64,000 nucleotides of DNA from Dolomedes plantarius. Taxonomy: Eukaryota; Arthropoda; Arachnida; Araneae; Dolomedidae. This document shows positions 1-10,323 of the stretch, piece by piece; positions within the stretch are counted from its first letter, which is position 1, and each line of letters starts with the position of its first letter. The stretch covers positions 238,550,702 through 238,614,701 of the forward strand of contig OU015490.1 of the NCBI GenBank assembly GCA_907164885.2. The letters are read 5' to 3'. The notes under the pieces were generated by a model, which was given only the letters and a program-made list of their open reading frames with translations, was not told where the DNA came from and searched no databases. The position numbers and the translations under genes were made by a program.

Positions 1-1437
1 TTAATCTAAAAATGGAATTTCTAAAGATGAACTATTTTGAAATATTATTTCTAAAGTCCACTTGTAAATGATTCATACAAAAAGTAAAATTAATGCAAGT
101 TAAATATGTTCTATCAATTTTTAAAACCCGATTTTTATTTTTCATTTTTATTTTTGTTTATTTATTTATTTATTTATTTATTATTATTTTTTTTTTTTTT
201 GGGGGGGGGGGGTTGCTGTTGTTGTTTGTTTGTGTATTTGGTTCCGACTAGACTTTGGCTTGTGTTTTACAGTTAAAATTACTAATTTTAAAACTAGGGG
301 GAAAAAACGTTCAAAATAATTTTCTATCTATTTCTCTGCATAAAGAACTTTCTCTAATAATCATGTTTTTGAATTACTGAAAGCTGATTCGACTAACTTT
401 AAAAAAAGTGTTCTTTCTTTGGAGTTGGAATTTCTATGGTTGGAATTTCTTTGGAGTTGTTTACTTCTAGGTCTTGAGTTCAATTTTTAGTAAATATTCT
501 GCTCTATATGTTCTATATTTAGAAATTTAGTGTAAGATATTTAGAAACCTCAGTTTACATGTTTTGTAAAGAAAAAAACTAGAGAAATGAACACAACTCT
601 AAATTATGTAGAATCTTTTTAATATTTTCCCTCACTTTTTACTGTTTCGCATCATATTTTTACTTTAAATCCTTAATCGTTTAAGGGGATCCGGGACACA
701 TTTTAAAAAATTAGTATTTATTAAGTTAAAGTTTTGAATTTTTTTGTGATGGTTAACCATATAATTTGTAAATAAAATCACAACATAAAACTTCTCAGAA
801 AGTTTTTAAAATTTTTTAAATTTAAAATTTAAAAAAAAAAAGTGGGGTATATTAAAATCGTTATAACTCGAAATATTATTCGTCGAATTTCAAAAGATTT
901 TCATTTAATTGAAATATATAAGTTTTGATTTTGATTCAGCATTTTTTAAAATATCAATTTTTTTAAAAAAATTTAAATATTTTGAGTAAGAATTTAAAAA
1001 AAAATTATGTAACTTATTTTTAAAAATATATTCATATTTTTAAAAGTAAATATTTTTTTTCAAATTTGCTGAATCAAAATTAAAGTAAAATAATTGAAAA
1101 AGACATGTTTCAAGTTTGAACAATTTATCTTTAACGGTTCTTGACTTATAACAATTTAAAGAAGAGAAATGCTGAAAAAAACCCATCATGCTGAAAAACG
1201 TATTAAAAGGTTTAAACAAAGATTGGCCGCTATTAGAATGTTGCAAAACAAAAAAATAATTAACGTCTCCTGCTCTAATTAAGATAGAAACATGATTTAA
1301 ATGTCATTTTAAGCGGAAAACAACACAAAAAATTTTAATGCAATAATTTTTTTTTTTTTGAAAATTTGAAGAATTTTGTGTCCTAGACCGCCCTAAATCC
1401 TTTAAAGGTATATCTAAAAATAGAATATTATCTAGTC
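1..1437. other. AT-rich stretch without a recognisable gene
   Basis: Low-complexity DNA: a TTTA run near 155-180, a T/G run at 189-212 and many A and T tracts. I see no splice-bounded coding frame and no terminal repeats. Confidence 0.6.
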
Positions 1438-1969
1438 CAGTGGTTCTTAACCTTTTTCAACCCACGTACCCCTTTTTGTGCATCATTAACTATGCGTACC
1501 CCCAACAAAAACACTTTAGTTTTATTAAAATGAGTTATATTAGTTAAAGTTTAAATATTAAACTGTTAAAGTTTATTTACGAATAGGTAATTTAAATTAA
1601 AAACAATAAATTTTATTTTAATGGACATTTTATTACAAAGCTTTTATTAATCTATACTTATATATAAAGAGAGAGCGATTTTGTACGTGGAGGATAATCT
1701 CCAGAACCACTGCACCTATTTGAAAAATTCTTTCACTGTTTGAAAGGTACATTATTCCAGATGGACATAGGCTATATATTATGTATATCTGATCAGTAGA
1801 AATAAAGTTAGGGGCTTAATCCTATCAATCTCCATTGTTACCGCTACTGTCCTCTACCGCTTTTTGTGCCGAAGTCTTCAACGATCTTTAGCGTGGTGCT
1901 ATCGTGGTGGGCTTCTGTTCTGGCGATAGTGGTTCGAACCTATCCGTTCTCCGGCACGCCTTTTTCTTT

Positions 1970-2875
1970 TAAAAAATTAACTTTAATTATTAACTAACGT
2001 AATATTAATTTGAATATTATTTTAAGAATATTATTTTTTTAAAAATTGAATATTTAAAAAAACATTCTTTACTTAAAATCCTTTTTTATTTTTGTAATTT
2101 TATTTCAACTCTTAACCTCTTTCTATTATCTATCTATACTTCTATATAAAGAGAGAGCGATTTTGTACGTGGAGGGTAATCTCCAGAACCACTGCACCTA
2201 TTTGAAAAATTCTTTCACTGTTTGAAAGGTACATTATTCCAGATGGACATAGGCTATATATTATGTATATCTGATCAGTAGAAATAAAGTTAGGGGCTTA
2301 ATCCTAACAATCTCCATTGTTACCGCTACTGTCCTCTACCGCTTTTTGTGCCGAAGTCTTCAACGATCCTTAGCGTGATGCTATCGCGGTGGGCTTCTGT
2401 TCTGACGATAGTGGTTTGAACCTAGCCGTTCTCCGGCACGCCTTTTTCTTTTAAAAAATTAACTTTAATTATTTACTAACATAATATTAATTTGAATATT
2501 ATTTTAGGAATATAATTTGGAAAAAAATTTAATATTATTTTAAAAAAAACATTTTTTACTTAAAATCCTTTTTTTTTATTTTTGTACTTTTATTTCATCT
2601 CTTAACTTCTCTCTTTTAAAAAATTAACTTTAATTAATAATTAACGTAATATTAATTTGAATACTATTTTAGGTGCTTAAAATAATTGAAAAAAACATTC
2701 TTTTTTTAAAATCCTTTTTTATTTTTGAATAAAACTACGGTCTCAAGCACACCTCTTTGTTTTATAAAATTAACTTTAATTAATAAATAACGTAATATTA
2801 CTTTGAATATTATTTTAGGTGCTTAAAATAATTTAAAAAATATTCTTTACTTAAAATCCTTTTTTATTTTTGTAT
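1970..2875 (+). repeat. About 120-140 bp AT-rich subrepeat, four copies
   Basis: A block beginning TTAACTTTAATTA, with TAACGTAATATTA in the middle and TTAAAATCCTTTTTTATTTT at its end, recurs near 1975, 2457, 2620 and 2767 within the Helitron array. Confidence 0.7.
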
Positions 2876-3050
2876 TTTTATTTTATCTCTTATTCTAATT
2901 TTTGGATACCAATGTGTATCTATACTTCTATAATAATATATAAAGAGAGTGAGCAGATTTTGTATGTGGAGGGTAATGTACAACTTTTGTACATTAAAAT
3001 GTACCTTACATATTTTCCTTTGTCAACCGCAGTCAAGTAACCATAGCAAC

Positions 3051-3540
3051 ACCCTTTAGCTTACGGGGTCCGTTTTTCGAAATCGCTCTTTACAACGGGA
3101 AAATGTAATCTACTTCCTATCCCCATTTTACGTGGGGTACATTCAGCGTGGGGGGCCAGGGGAAAGAGTGGTTAATTGCTTTCTTACTATTAAAGAATAA
3201 TTTCAATAGTAGTTCATCGGCACTCCGTGCCTCATTCATCTTTCGAAAGGATGAACCGCGAGTGAACCGCCCTTCTTATGTCTCTCGCCTGAAAAGAAAT
3301 AGCCTCTAGCTAGAACGACAAAAGATTATTATTCAATCCTTTTCGGCAAGATTCACCCTCCGTTCCCAGAATGTCACACAATTGTTCTTTGGGGACAAAG
3401 CCGTTAGGAAAGTCACAACGAAGTGGAATTCGAGACTAGATCTCTGCCGACATCACATTTATTGAGAGTATGTGCACCGTATTTTTTGAGAGTATGTGCT
3501 TCGGATATATGCTATCCCACCCCGTAAGGAAAAGGTTTTA
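3051..3540. mobile_element. Divergent piggyBac-like MITE inside the Helitron
   Basis: The ends CCCTTTAGCTTACGGGGTCC (left) and, inverted, CCTTTTCCTTACGGGGTGGG (right) match the TTAA-flanked MITE at 29336-29566. The interior is longer and more GC-rich. TTAA duplications are not intact. Confidence 0.55.
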
Positions 3541-3790
3541 ATATTTTAAAGATTCAAGTAGAGGAGGTACTGATAAATACAAAAAGGATTTTTGAAACTT
3601 GCAACGTTAAAGGGTTTATTAAGAAAACTACATTTGGAACTACGCTTTTTATTGGACATTTAAGGTAAAAAAAGATTTTTAATTTATTGGCTATCAACTG
3701 GAAATTTATTGGTATAATATTTTGTTCAACCCGGACAAAGTCGGGACGGGCCGCTAGTCAGTCATAAAAGTAAAAAGTCTCAGAAAATAA

Positions 3791-4036
3791 TTAGTGTGAA
3801 CGCTGGGCTTGTTTTTGGTTACAAAGTTCATCAATGTTTGGCTCCAGCTTGATCAAATACAGCCGTAAATCATCCTCAACATTAAGCATGTTTCTATACT
3901 TGTTCTTCAGGTAAGTTAAACTTGAAAATCCTTTTTCGCCCAAGTAAATTGTCGTAAACCCCAGAAGGTACTTCACAGCAATATATGCTAGTTCTTTGTG
4001 TTCTTTTTCAATACCAGTCCAGAAATTAATTAACAA
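3791..4036 (-). pseudogene. hAT transposase remnant, C-terminal dimerisation region
   Basis: The 81-codon frame contains VKYLLGFTTIYLGEKGFSSL, KYRNMLNVEDDLRLYL and ends with LCNQKQAQRSH. This matches the C-terminal hAT dimerisation region of ZBED/SCAND3-like transposases (family knowledge: LL-FPTTYLCE-GFS then KYRNRLDVEDDLRL). The catalytic core and BED finger are missing. The frame ends 33 nt from the Helitron 3' terminus. Confidence 0.85.
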
Positions 4037-4130
4037 AATATTGCAATACTTTTATTTTTTTTATTGGTAGGTAACCGCGTACCCCTTACAGATTTTCGCG
4101 TACCACCGGTTGAGAACCATTGATCTAGTC

Positions 4131-4904
4131 GAATACCAAGGAAGTGGGAAAGGTCTGTTTCAAGAACTTTCCCACTCCCTTGGGGAGGTCATGTGTTTTT
4201 TCACTAAAGGAGAAGGCGTTTATTTCTAGATCTCGGGATCTTTTCTCAGGATGGGGCTTTTATTTTTATTTTTTTGGAGGGGGCGGGGGGGGGGGTACTT
4301 GGCGTTTTGGTAGTCTATGGGAGGGGTGCTAGGTGGTGAGTTGCAAGGGAAACAACAGCACAGAAAAAATAGAAAGACTGTATTAAAGAAAGTGGGAGGA
4401 AAAACTGCAAAATTCACCCCCGTGTGGACGCAGGCGGAACTGCTACAGAACGACCAGAGCCGAGCGCGGGGGTAGTCCCCCCCCCCCCCGCTCCGAAAGA
4501 CACACTCAACCCCGACCGAACTGTCGCATTTCCGCGTACCTCCACACCACGCGCTCTACACTACACACTGAGCCCCAACGAGGTTAGTACAAACACATAC
4601 GCACAGGCCATTTACGCAAAGACATAAAGACAGAGAAGTAGACAGAAGGAAGGAGATTCTCAGTCCTGCTAGATTGAGCATGACACTGAAACAGTGCCCG
4701 TGGGCCAAACCACTGAGCCACCAAGCCGACAACAGCTGGTTCGGGTAAATGATATTTGAATTTTTCATATCTGCCTATTTTATAAAAACAAATTGAGATT
4801 TGACCATGAATATAATTGAATGGCATAGATATAAATTCAAGTCTGGAAAATTACCGAATAGAAATATTAGAATTGAGCGTACATCTTGTTTACCTTAATT
4901 AAGT
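4131..4904. other. Mixed low-complexity DNA with a possible SINE head
   Basis: Contains a hairpin (GTGGGAAAG...CTTTCCCAC, 4144-4175), G- and C-runs near 4277-4300 and 4474-4490, and on the minus strand a tRNA-like start GGCTTGGTGGCTCAGTGGTT near 4734-4710 resembling a Pol III box A. No convincing coding sequence. Confidence 0.35.
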
Positions 4905-5465
4905 TAGGGTGGGTGTCCCAAATATCGCCCCTGTGCCTAATATCGCCTACTCGTGTTTCCAAAGTACGATTCGCGCTCTGTATGAAAAAATGCAGTAACT
5001 TCTTAGTTCTGGGTTTGTACTAACAGCGGCACTAGCAACAAAGCTTTTATGACTGACAACAGAAATTATATGGCATCTGAAGTTGTTTTGATTATTGTCT
5101 TCGGAAATTTTCGCTCCAAAGAATCAGAATCCAGTGAATGACCAGGTAGGTGCATCCAAATTCTAATTTTGCTTATACCATTTGAGAGTGCATTAAACAG
5201 AGACTTTGCTAGCAACGCCTTTTAACAGGTGCTCCTAATTTCGCCTGATAGGCGAAATTAAGAGCACCTGTTACTAATTAATCTAATTGACTAATTCATG
5301 TTCACTAATTAAACTGACACTGGTTTTGGAGCTAGTTGATCTCAGTATACCAAAGGAACTAGTTCTTAGGGATGTTCTTTGAGTTTCCAGCCTAATCAAA
5401 AACTAAAAAGTGAATGAAATGTCGAAAAAAAGTTAGAGTAGGCGATATTTGGGACACCTACTCTA
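4905..5465. mobile_element. 561-bp MITE with TA ends and an internal palindrome
   Basis: Terminal inverted repeats of about 25 bp share GGTGTCCCAAATATCGCC at both ends, bounded by TA (4905-4906, 5464-5465). A second inverted pair sits in the middle (5224-5272). No transposase frame. The TA boundary suggests a Tc1/mariner-type mobiliser (inference). Confidence 0.75.
5224..5272. repeat. Near-perfect internal hairpin of the 561-bp MITE
   Basis: Arms of 23 nt with one mismatch: AACAGGTGCTC-CTAATTTCGCCT and its inverse, separated by 3 nt. The CTAATTTCGCC core echoes the CTAATATCGCC motif near the terminal repeats. Confidence 0.85.
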
Positions 5466-5512
5466 CTATTTGATGAATGTATTGGTACAATTAACATTGA
5501 TTAAAATTGCAG

Positions 5513-5669
5513 CAACTGGAAAACAAGAAAATGGACCTTGACGGGGATCGTATATGGTGCAGCTTTGTCGCTCCTATGGTTACTCTGTCTGAAGAAGGAT
5601 ATGGGCTGGATCTCAGTGTACCACTCTACCAAGTGTATATGCGCGGAAACACTAACTACACAAAAAGCT
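5513..5669 (+). CDS. Penultimate exon of a plus-strand gene, possible DOMON-like extracellular domain
   Basis: A good acceptor (ATTGCAG ending 5512) and donor (GTAAGT at 5670) bound an open frame of 52 codons plus 1 nt. It reads QLENKKMDLDGDRIWCSFVA, then GLDLSVPLYQVYMRGN and the sequon NYT. The Cys-containing strand, a DL-P-Y pattern and a following Gly resemble DOMON domains of the FRRS1 / FRRS1L group, but this is a weak visual match. The frame continues exactly into the exon at 6587. Upstream exons are not visible; 5' of here is transposon DNA, so the gene starts left of the window or far upstream. Confidence 0.6.
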
Positions 5670-6586
5670 GTAAGTTCTTTCTTACATTAGTAAGAGGCAA
5701 CCGCACTAGCGTTTTGATAGCCTAAAAAAATAAACCATTTGCTCAAGTTTTCACAATACTGCCAGAAGTCCTGAAGTACAATGTTACTACCATCTAAAGT
5801 TATAGATAATCTATGGTAAATTTTACTAGTGAAGGTAGGATTGACAGAAATTAGAGTTGCCTTTTTCAGTAATTCTGTATAATGCCAGTTATGTTGAAAG
5901 AGTAAACTTTGGGGAGCGTTTGATGTAAGTGATACATTAAGGACAAATATCCTCAACACATTTCCTAATTCCAGCTGAAGACTTAAATCTAGCACACCAA
6001 AGCTTTATTTGTGGTGATATAATTATTCAACCACCTACTATGCAGCAGACACTTGGATTAACAGCATTTTATGACAAACGAAGGCAGACAATAGTTAAGG
6101 TCCAAGATGACTTTTGTGTCATCATTACTATAATACTAGTAGTTCAGTAAAAAATTATTTAAAAAAAAAATATATATATATATATATATAAAATCTTAAT
6201 AGCTAATAGCATATATCTACAAAACATTTCTTAATTTATCTGGAGATTTGAATTTAAAAGACTAAATTTTACTTATAAATAAAATTTTAACACCATTTGG
6301 TAATTATACTAAATGCCCTAAACTAAAAAGATTTTGTTTTGAAACTAAAACATTACAAAATTTCTTGGGCTGCTCAATATATACTATAATATAAGTACAC
6401 TATAACTATAAGAGAAATGAAGTTTTATTTTAGTTGAAAATAGCTAGATTAACAAAACTTCAGATTCCTAAATGTGAGGATACACGATCAAAATGTATCA
6501 ATGATTAAACTAACTTGCATTTCACTAATTATGTCTTTTTATGTAGACTTTTCATTTCAGATTTTTAAATCTTGTCTCTCTTACAG
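5670..6586 (+). other. Intron of the plus-strand surface-protein gene
   Basis: GT-AG intron of 917 nt with a (TA)n run near 6170-6190. An open stretch near 5995-6150 was considered as an extra exon and rejected. Confidence 0.55.
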
Positions 6587-6777
6587 CCAATGTTCCAATT
6601 CTTCCCTCGAAGCTACTAGTATCGAAGAATGAGATTCCAGTGGATAAAATAAAACTGCAGTATCACACCATGGAGAAACCAAAACAGAATTCTGGAACAG
6701 ATGCATTGACAGTTTTCCCATCTGTGCTGTTATTTGTTCTTCTTCTCTACTTCCATCACATCAAAAACACTTTGTAA
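6587..6777 (+). CDS. Terminal exon of the same plus-strand gene, C-terminal hydrophobic anchor
   Basis: Acceptor TCTCTCTTACAG ending 6586; joined to the exon ending 5669 it stays open to TAA at 6775-6777. Encodes about 62 residues: a hydrophilic stretch (NVPILPSKLLVSKNEI) and then ALTVFPSVLLFVLLLYFHH ending IKNTL. That C-terminal hydrophobic run is either a single transmembrane helix or a GPI-attachment signal, consistent with a cell-surface protein. The other two frames are blocked. An AATAAA at 7043-7048 gives a 3' UTR of roughly 270-290 nt. Confidence 0.65.
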
Positions 6778-7042
6778 TGACATGTTGTAAAATGCATTAT
6801 CTTTGTTCCGTGAACACCATTTTTGCACAGTTTGATTTTTTTTATATCAAATTAATAATAATTATTATTTTTCCCGTTGCTTCTTGTGGTAGCTTACGAT
6901 ACTAGTCTCTCACTAATTTATTTAAGGTGCACTTTTTTGTTTTTAACCTTATACACAAGTTATGGAAAAACACAAATTTCGATGCATTTACAATGACTAA
7001 TGCTGTTATAAATTAAACTGTAGTTGTTTAATATATTCTATG

Positions 7043-7048
7043 AATAAA
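7043..7048 (+). promoter_or_regulatory. Candidate polyadenylation signal of the plus-strand surface-protein gene
   Basis: AATAAA about 265 nt after the TAA at 6777; no other feature claims the stretch 6778-7160. Confidence 0.45.
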
Positions 7049-7223
7049 AACATTTAAAACAATTGTTACATTTTCTGGTTATCAAACAAATGTATCCAGT
7101 AAACCTAACTTTCTAGTCTACACTAATTCTCTATAGCTAAGCAACAAATAAACAAAATATAAACTGGTGCATTGGCATAAAATTTACATTACATGCCCTT
7201 TTGTTTTGTTTTTTCTAATGCAG

Positions 7224-7385
7224 AAACCTGTGGACAAAGTCTTTAGGTTAACAGAAAAAGGGAAAAATGCAAAACTACAAAAGAGAACAAAATGGAAAAT
7301 ACATAAACAAGAAAAGCAACTAAGACAAAATTCTCATGCAACCTTGGGCCTCCGGAAAATGCCTGTACAGAGAATGCCCAGTTAA
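7224..7385 (+). CDS. Possible orphan terminal exon, Lys-rich, function unknown
   Basis: A T-rich tract and TTCTAATGCAG end at 7223, followed by 53 codons to TAA at 7385. The peptide starts KPVDKVFRLTEKGKN and ends LRKMPVQRMPS; it is strongly basic, like tails of nucleolar or ribosomal-assembly proteins, but I do not recognise it. It cannot splice from the exon ending 5669, because the phase-1 junction would create TAA at once. It could be a terminal exon of another gene, a pseudogene fragment or chance. Confidence 0.25.
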   Translation, partial: KPVDKVFRLTEKGKNAKLQKRTKWKIHKQEKQLRQNSHATLGLRKMPVQRMPS

Positions 7386-7475
7386 GACAGCAGGACATGA
7401 TGTGTTTACCATCAATGTTGTCGGAATTTCAAAAAGGGCATATAAAGCTAGAAAAAATTCCCATTCCATTTAAAT

Positions 7476-7857
7476 CAGTGGTTCCTATTCCGTAGAAGTA
7501 TGCAAACCATTAAGCCAGAAACTGAACCATGTGCAGACCCCCCCCCCCATACACACACACTAAGTTGAGGGGAAGACCTTCCAGGGGATATGGGGAGTTT
7601 ATTGTTGGTGAAAGTTCATTTGCCACAATTAAACATACATAGGTTATGAAAATTATTTTGTATCATATTCTAATAATAAAATAATGATATTAAACTTTTA
7701 AGAAATTTTAATTCAACAAATAATAGTCATCAGATATATTCGGCCCATCTAGTTCAATGAACATTGCTTTCAAAATCCCCGTTAATTTGGCAACTTTTTA
7801 ATATGTGGTGCCGGACCACTCCTGAGGCTCCTGCAGACCACCGGTTGGGAACCACTG
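7476..7857. mobile_element. hAT MITE, family 1, with 8-bp TSD
   Basis: Ends CAGTGGTTCC and, inverted, CAGTGGTTCCCAACCGGTGG; flanked by ATTTAAAT at 7468-7475 and 7858-7865. Related copies at 38679-39043 and 49224-49539 share internal phrases such as CGGCCCATCTAGTTCA. Confidence 0.9.
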
Positions 7858-7865
7858 ATTTAAAT

Positions 7866-8283
7866 GCACAGCCAGGCAGTGTTCAGTTGTAATCCTGAAA
7901 ACAGCAACTGCCATATCACATGGGCCATCAGGAAGGCCATTCAGTGTCTTGCTCCAGACTTTATTTTGAATACGATTTTGGAGGTAAAAAATAAAAGAAT
8001 CCTTTAATTTCTGCTTTATAATCTTACATGCAGTTTTTATAAGGAATTTTACTAGGCACAGAGGAATATTGAGGTTCCTTTTTTTTGCTAATGAATCTGC
8101 TGCCTCATTCCCTGGTATGCCGCAATGGGATGGTATCCATTGCAGGACACAACTTTTTTGAGAATTGTTTATACATTTCATTATTGTTTTGCACTCTTGT
8201 ATATTTAAGCATGAAGCAAGTAGGTTTTGATTTGCTATAGTCTGAATGGCAGTGGAAGAATTGGAGAGAATTACAACTTTTCA
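7866..8283 (-). pseudogene. Non-LTR retrotransposon remnant, RNase H domain
   Basis: The minus-strand frame reads VVILSNSSTAIQTI, then CVLQWIPSHCGIPGNEAADS and LAKK, the classic C-terminal half of LINE (Jockey/I-type) RNase H. In the first motif the expected catalytic Asp (ILSDSS) is Asn. Neither the reverse transcriptase nor a 3' tail is present. A hAT MITE lies directly at its 3' side. Confidence 0.85.
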
Positions 8284-8344
8284 TAAAAACTTTTTACTAT
8301 GAATTCAAGGAAACAATAGTTATGTAACAAAAAATTTTTATTAT

Positions 8345-8373
8345 GATTCAAGGCACATAATGTGCCTTGAATC
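8345..8373. repeat. Perfect 29-bp palindrome
   Basis: GATTCAAGGCACAT, one spacer base, and its exact inverse. Stands alone in AT-rich DNA. Confidence 0.85.
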
Positions 8374-8835
8374 ACTGTAAAAAGAAATAAATCTAAAGAC
8401 TGAAACATAATCTGTTCAGTAATAATAATTATAATACTAATAAAGTGTTGGCATACTTTCCCTTTTACCACCTGAACTACATTATTTATACACTGAGTTT
8501 TTGTTGTGAAAAAAGCTCTTCATCAGCTTTACTTCTACCAAGGTAAGTTGGTTAGTTAAAAGGGGTAGAGTCCTTTTTGACCGTGCAAGGACTGAAAAAA
8601 GACTGGAAGTTACAGCTTAAAGCTGTTATGAACAACTTCAAACACCAATACCTATCACAGACTGGTGGTACCAAAGGTCAGTGCTCAATTACTTTTTCAC
8701 AAAGAAATGATAAACTATATTTTGAACGATAACATATTTCCTAGAAGTACACATGAGGAAAACATTTGAATATATTTAATTTTTATTTCCCCAATGCAAA
8801 GGCACTTGTCATGAAACATTCACCTTTTGTTATTC

Positions 8836-8916
8836 ACCAACCAAGCCTTATTTGGGATTTGAACCCAAGTCCATTGCATGGAAGCTCACGATGCTAACCA
8901 CTATACCACATGGTCA
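8836..8916 (-). repeat. tRNA-like SINE head or tRNA pseudogene
   Basis: On the minus strand, box A (TGGTATAGTGGTTAGC) and box B (GGTTCAAATCC) match Pol III internal promoter consensus at tRNA-like spacing. The anticodon stem does not pair, so a functional tRNA is unlikely. Confidence 0.65.
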
Positions 8917-10134
8917 ATACAATATATGTAATATAAAACAAATGAAGACAGGGCACTAAAAGTAACCAATGAGTTTTATTCAAAACACAACAGTTAAGTA
9001 CAGTGAAGCAAAGCATAATGTCAGATGCTAGAAAAATACATTTTCTATTAAGACTTGATACAAGTGCTTTTATAAATTCTATATCTCAAATATCACTTAA
9101 GAGCACTGCGAAGGCATGATGAGAAATGCAAAAATATTTATCACTTCCTAAGCAACCTACAGGTAATCCTTATCAGTTTTCTGATTTTCTACAGTGGCAA
9201 GGAGTTAAATACAACAGTACATTAGAAAGCAATATTATGGCACTTGTTGTATTACACTATGTATACAAACATACCTGATGTATTCATTAATAAAAAGAAT
9301 GACATAGGAAATAGGATATTTCAGTTCATTTTTTTTAAATTCATTCTTTCTAAATGTAAATCAAGCTGCCTAGATTGAGTATTTTAAACGATCAACAATT
9401 AATATTAACAAAATTTGCATGAAAATAATATATTAAAGAAGTAAAAAATAAATGATTTCACACAATCCTGCTTCACAAATAACAAATTTTCTTTAAAACC
9501 ACACAGTATTTAAAATACATATACACAACTTCCCAAGAATAAATAAAATACAGACAATAGTGGATTGCATATATATCATTTAACAACATCTTAATTATAT
9601 TTTGTAAATAACTGTATACCTACAATTCAGAGGGGCATACTAAGAGTGATTAGCTTAAACTACAAAATTTAAGGACAATTTATACTACTATAATGATAGT
9701 CTAAACTTTCTATGCTGTACTAGGCAAACAAGCAATTGGTCCTACTCAAAATGAACTACATCAAAAAACTAAACTAATCATGGTTTAGTGGTAGCTATTA
9801 AGATATTTAGAAATATTAACGTTGTGAAATTTTTATGTACAATTCTATAAATATGTATTCCATAGTTTATAATAAATGTTCCCATTTGCAAAATACAGTA
9901 CAAAATTATTTTATATTCATATCTACATCTAATAGCAAACTGTGCTATTTATATATTAATTGTTATCAAAACTGCAATTTCCCCAGATTTTTCAATTAAA
10001 ACTCTATATCCCATCACAAATAACATGATGCTTTGTCATTTCAATTACCAATATATAAAAATTGCACTTTCGAATTTTAAAATGCAAAATTGCTTTTTAT
10101 TATCTACTTTTCAAAATTACAATATATTTATATA

Positions 10135-10323
10135 CAGTCAATTCTGGTTAATCGGACTACATTGGAACGTGATAATTTTGGTCCTAATAACCGGCTGGTC
10201 CGATTACACGAACATGCATCATATTAGGCTTATGCAATAGGATTTGTTTCGGTTCTTTAGGATTCAGTCCGAATAAGCAGCTGGAGGGAATTAATGAGTG
10301 GTCCAATTAACCGGATTCGACTG
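10135..10323. mobile_element. pogo-like MITE, copy 1
   Basis: Ends CAGTCAATTCTGGTTAATCG and its inverse, with TA on both sides (10133-10134, 10324-10325). The inner inverted phrases CCGGCTGGTCCGATTA are shared with four other copies. The TIR resembles Tigger/pogo termini. Confidence 0.8.

Larger units (their letters stand above)
1651..3757 (+). mobile_element. Helitron array: three 5' ends, one 3' end
   Basis: Typical 5' starts TCTATACTTATATATAAAG (1651) and TCTATACTTCTATATAAAG (2133), plus TCTATACTTC (2919). The single 3' terminus at 3735-3757 has the hairpin CCCGGACAAAGTCGGG, then ACGGGCCG and CTAG, followed by T, diagnostic for Helitrons (insertion between A and T). The first two units (1651-2132 and 2133-2590) are almost identical. 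There is no Rep/helicase coding sequence, so it is non-autonomous. Confidence 0.8.
1438..4122 (-). mobile_element. hAT element with perfect 8-bp TSD, invaded by Helitron DNA
   Basis: The ends are inverted copies: CAGTGGTTCTTAACC at 1438 and, on the other strand from 4122, CAATGGTTCTCAACC. They are flanked by identical 8-bp duplications ATCTAGTC at 1430-1437 and 4123-4130, the hAT signature. Only the C-terminal piece of the transposase survives (3791-4036). Much of the interior is Helitron sequence, so the original element was much shorter than its present 2685 bp. Confidence 0.9.

Noticed and set aside
3791..4036. Host gene of 81 residues
   Set aside because: The motifs are those of a hAT transposase C-terminus and it lies inside hAT ends.
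4424..4627. Pro/Thr-rich open frame
   Set aside because: Created by a C-run and GC-rich repeat sequence; no splice context or homologue-like motif.
5995..6150. Possible extra exon of the plus-strand gene (acceptor-like CCAG then EDLNLAHQSF...)
   Set aside because: The frame fits phase 1 at entry, but the only donor giving phase 1 at exit is weak (T-GTGTCA), and the two flanking exons already join in frame without it.
8836..8916. Functional tRNA gene
   Set aside because: Box A and box B are good but the anticodon arm does not pair; similar heads occur in the SINEs of this window.
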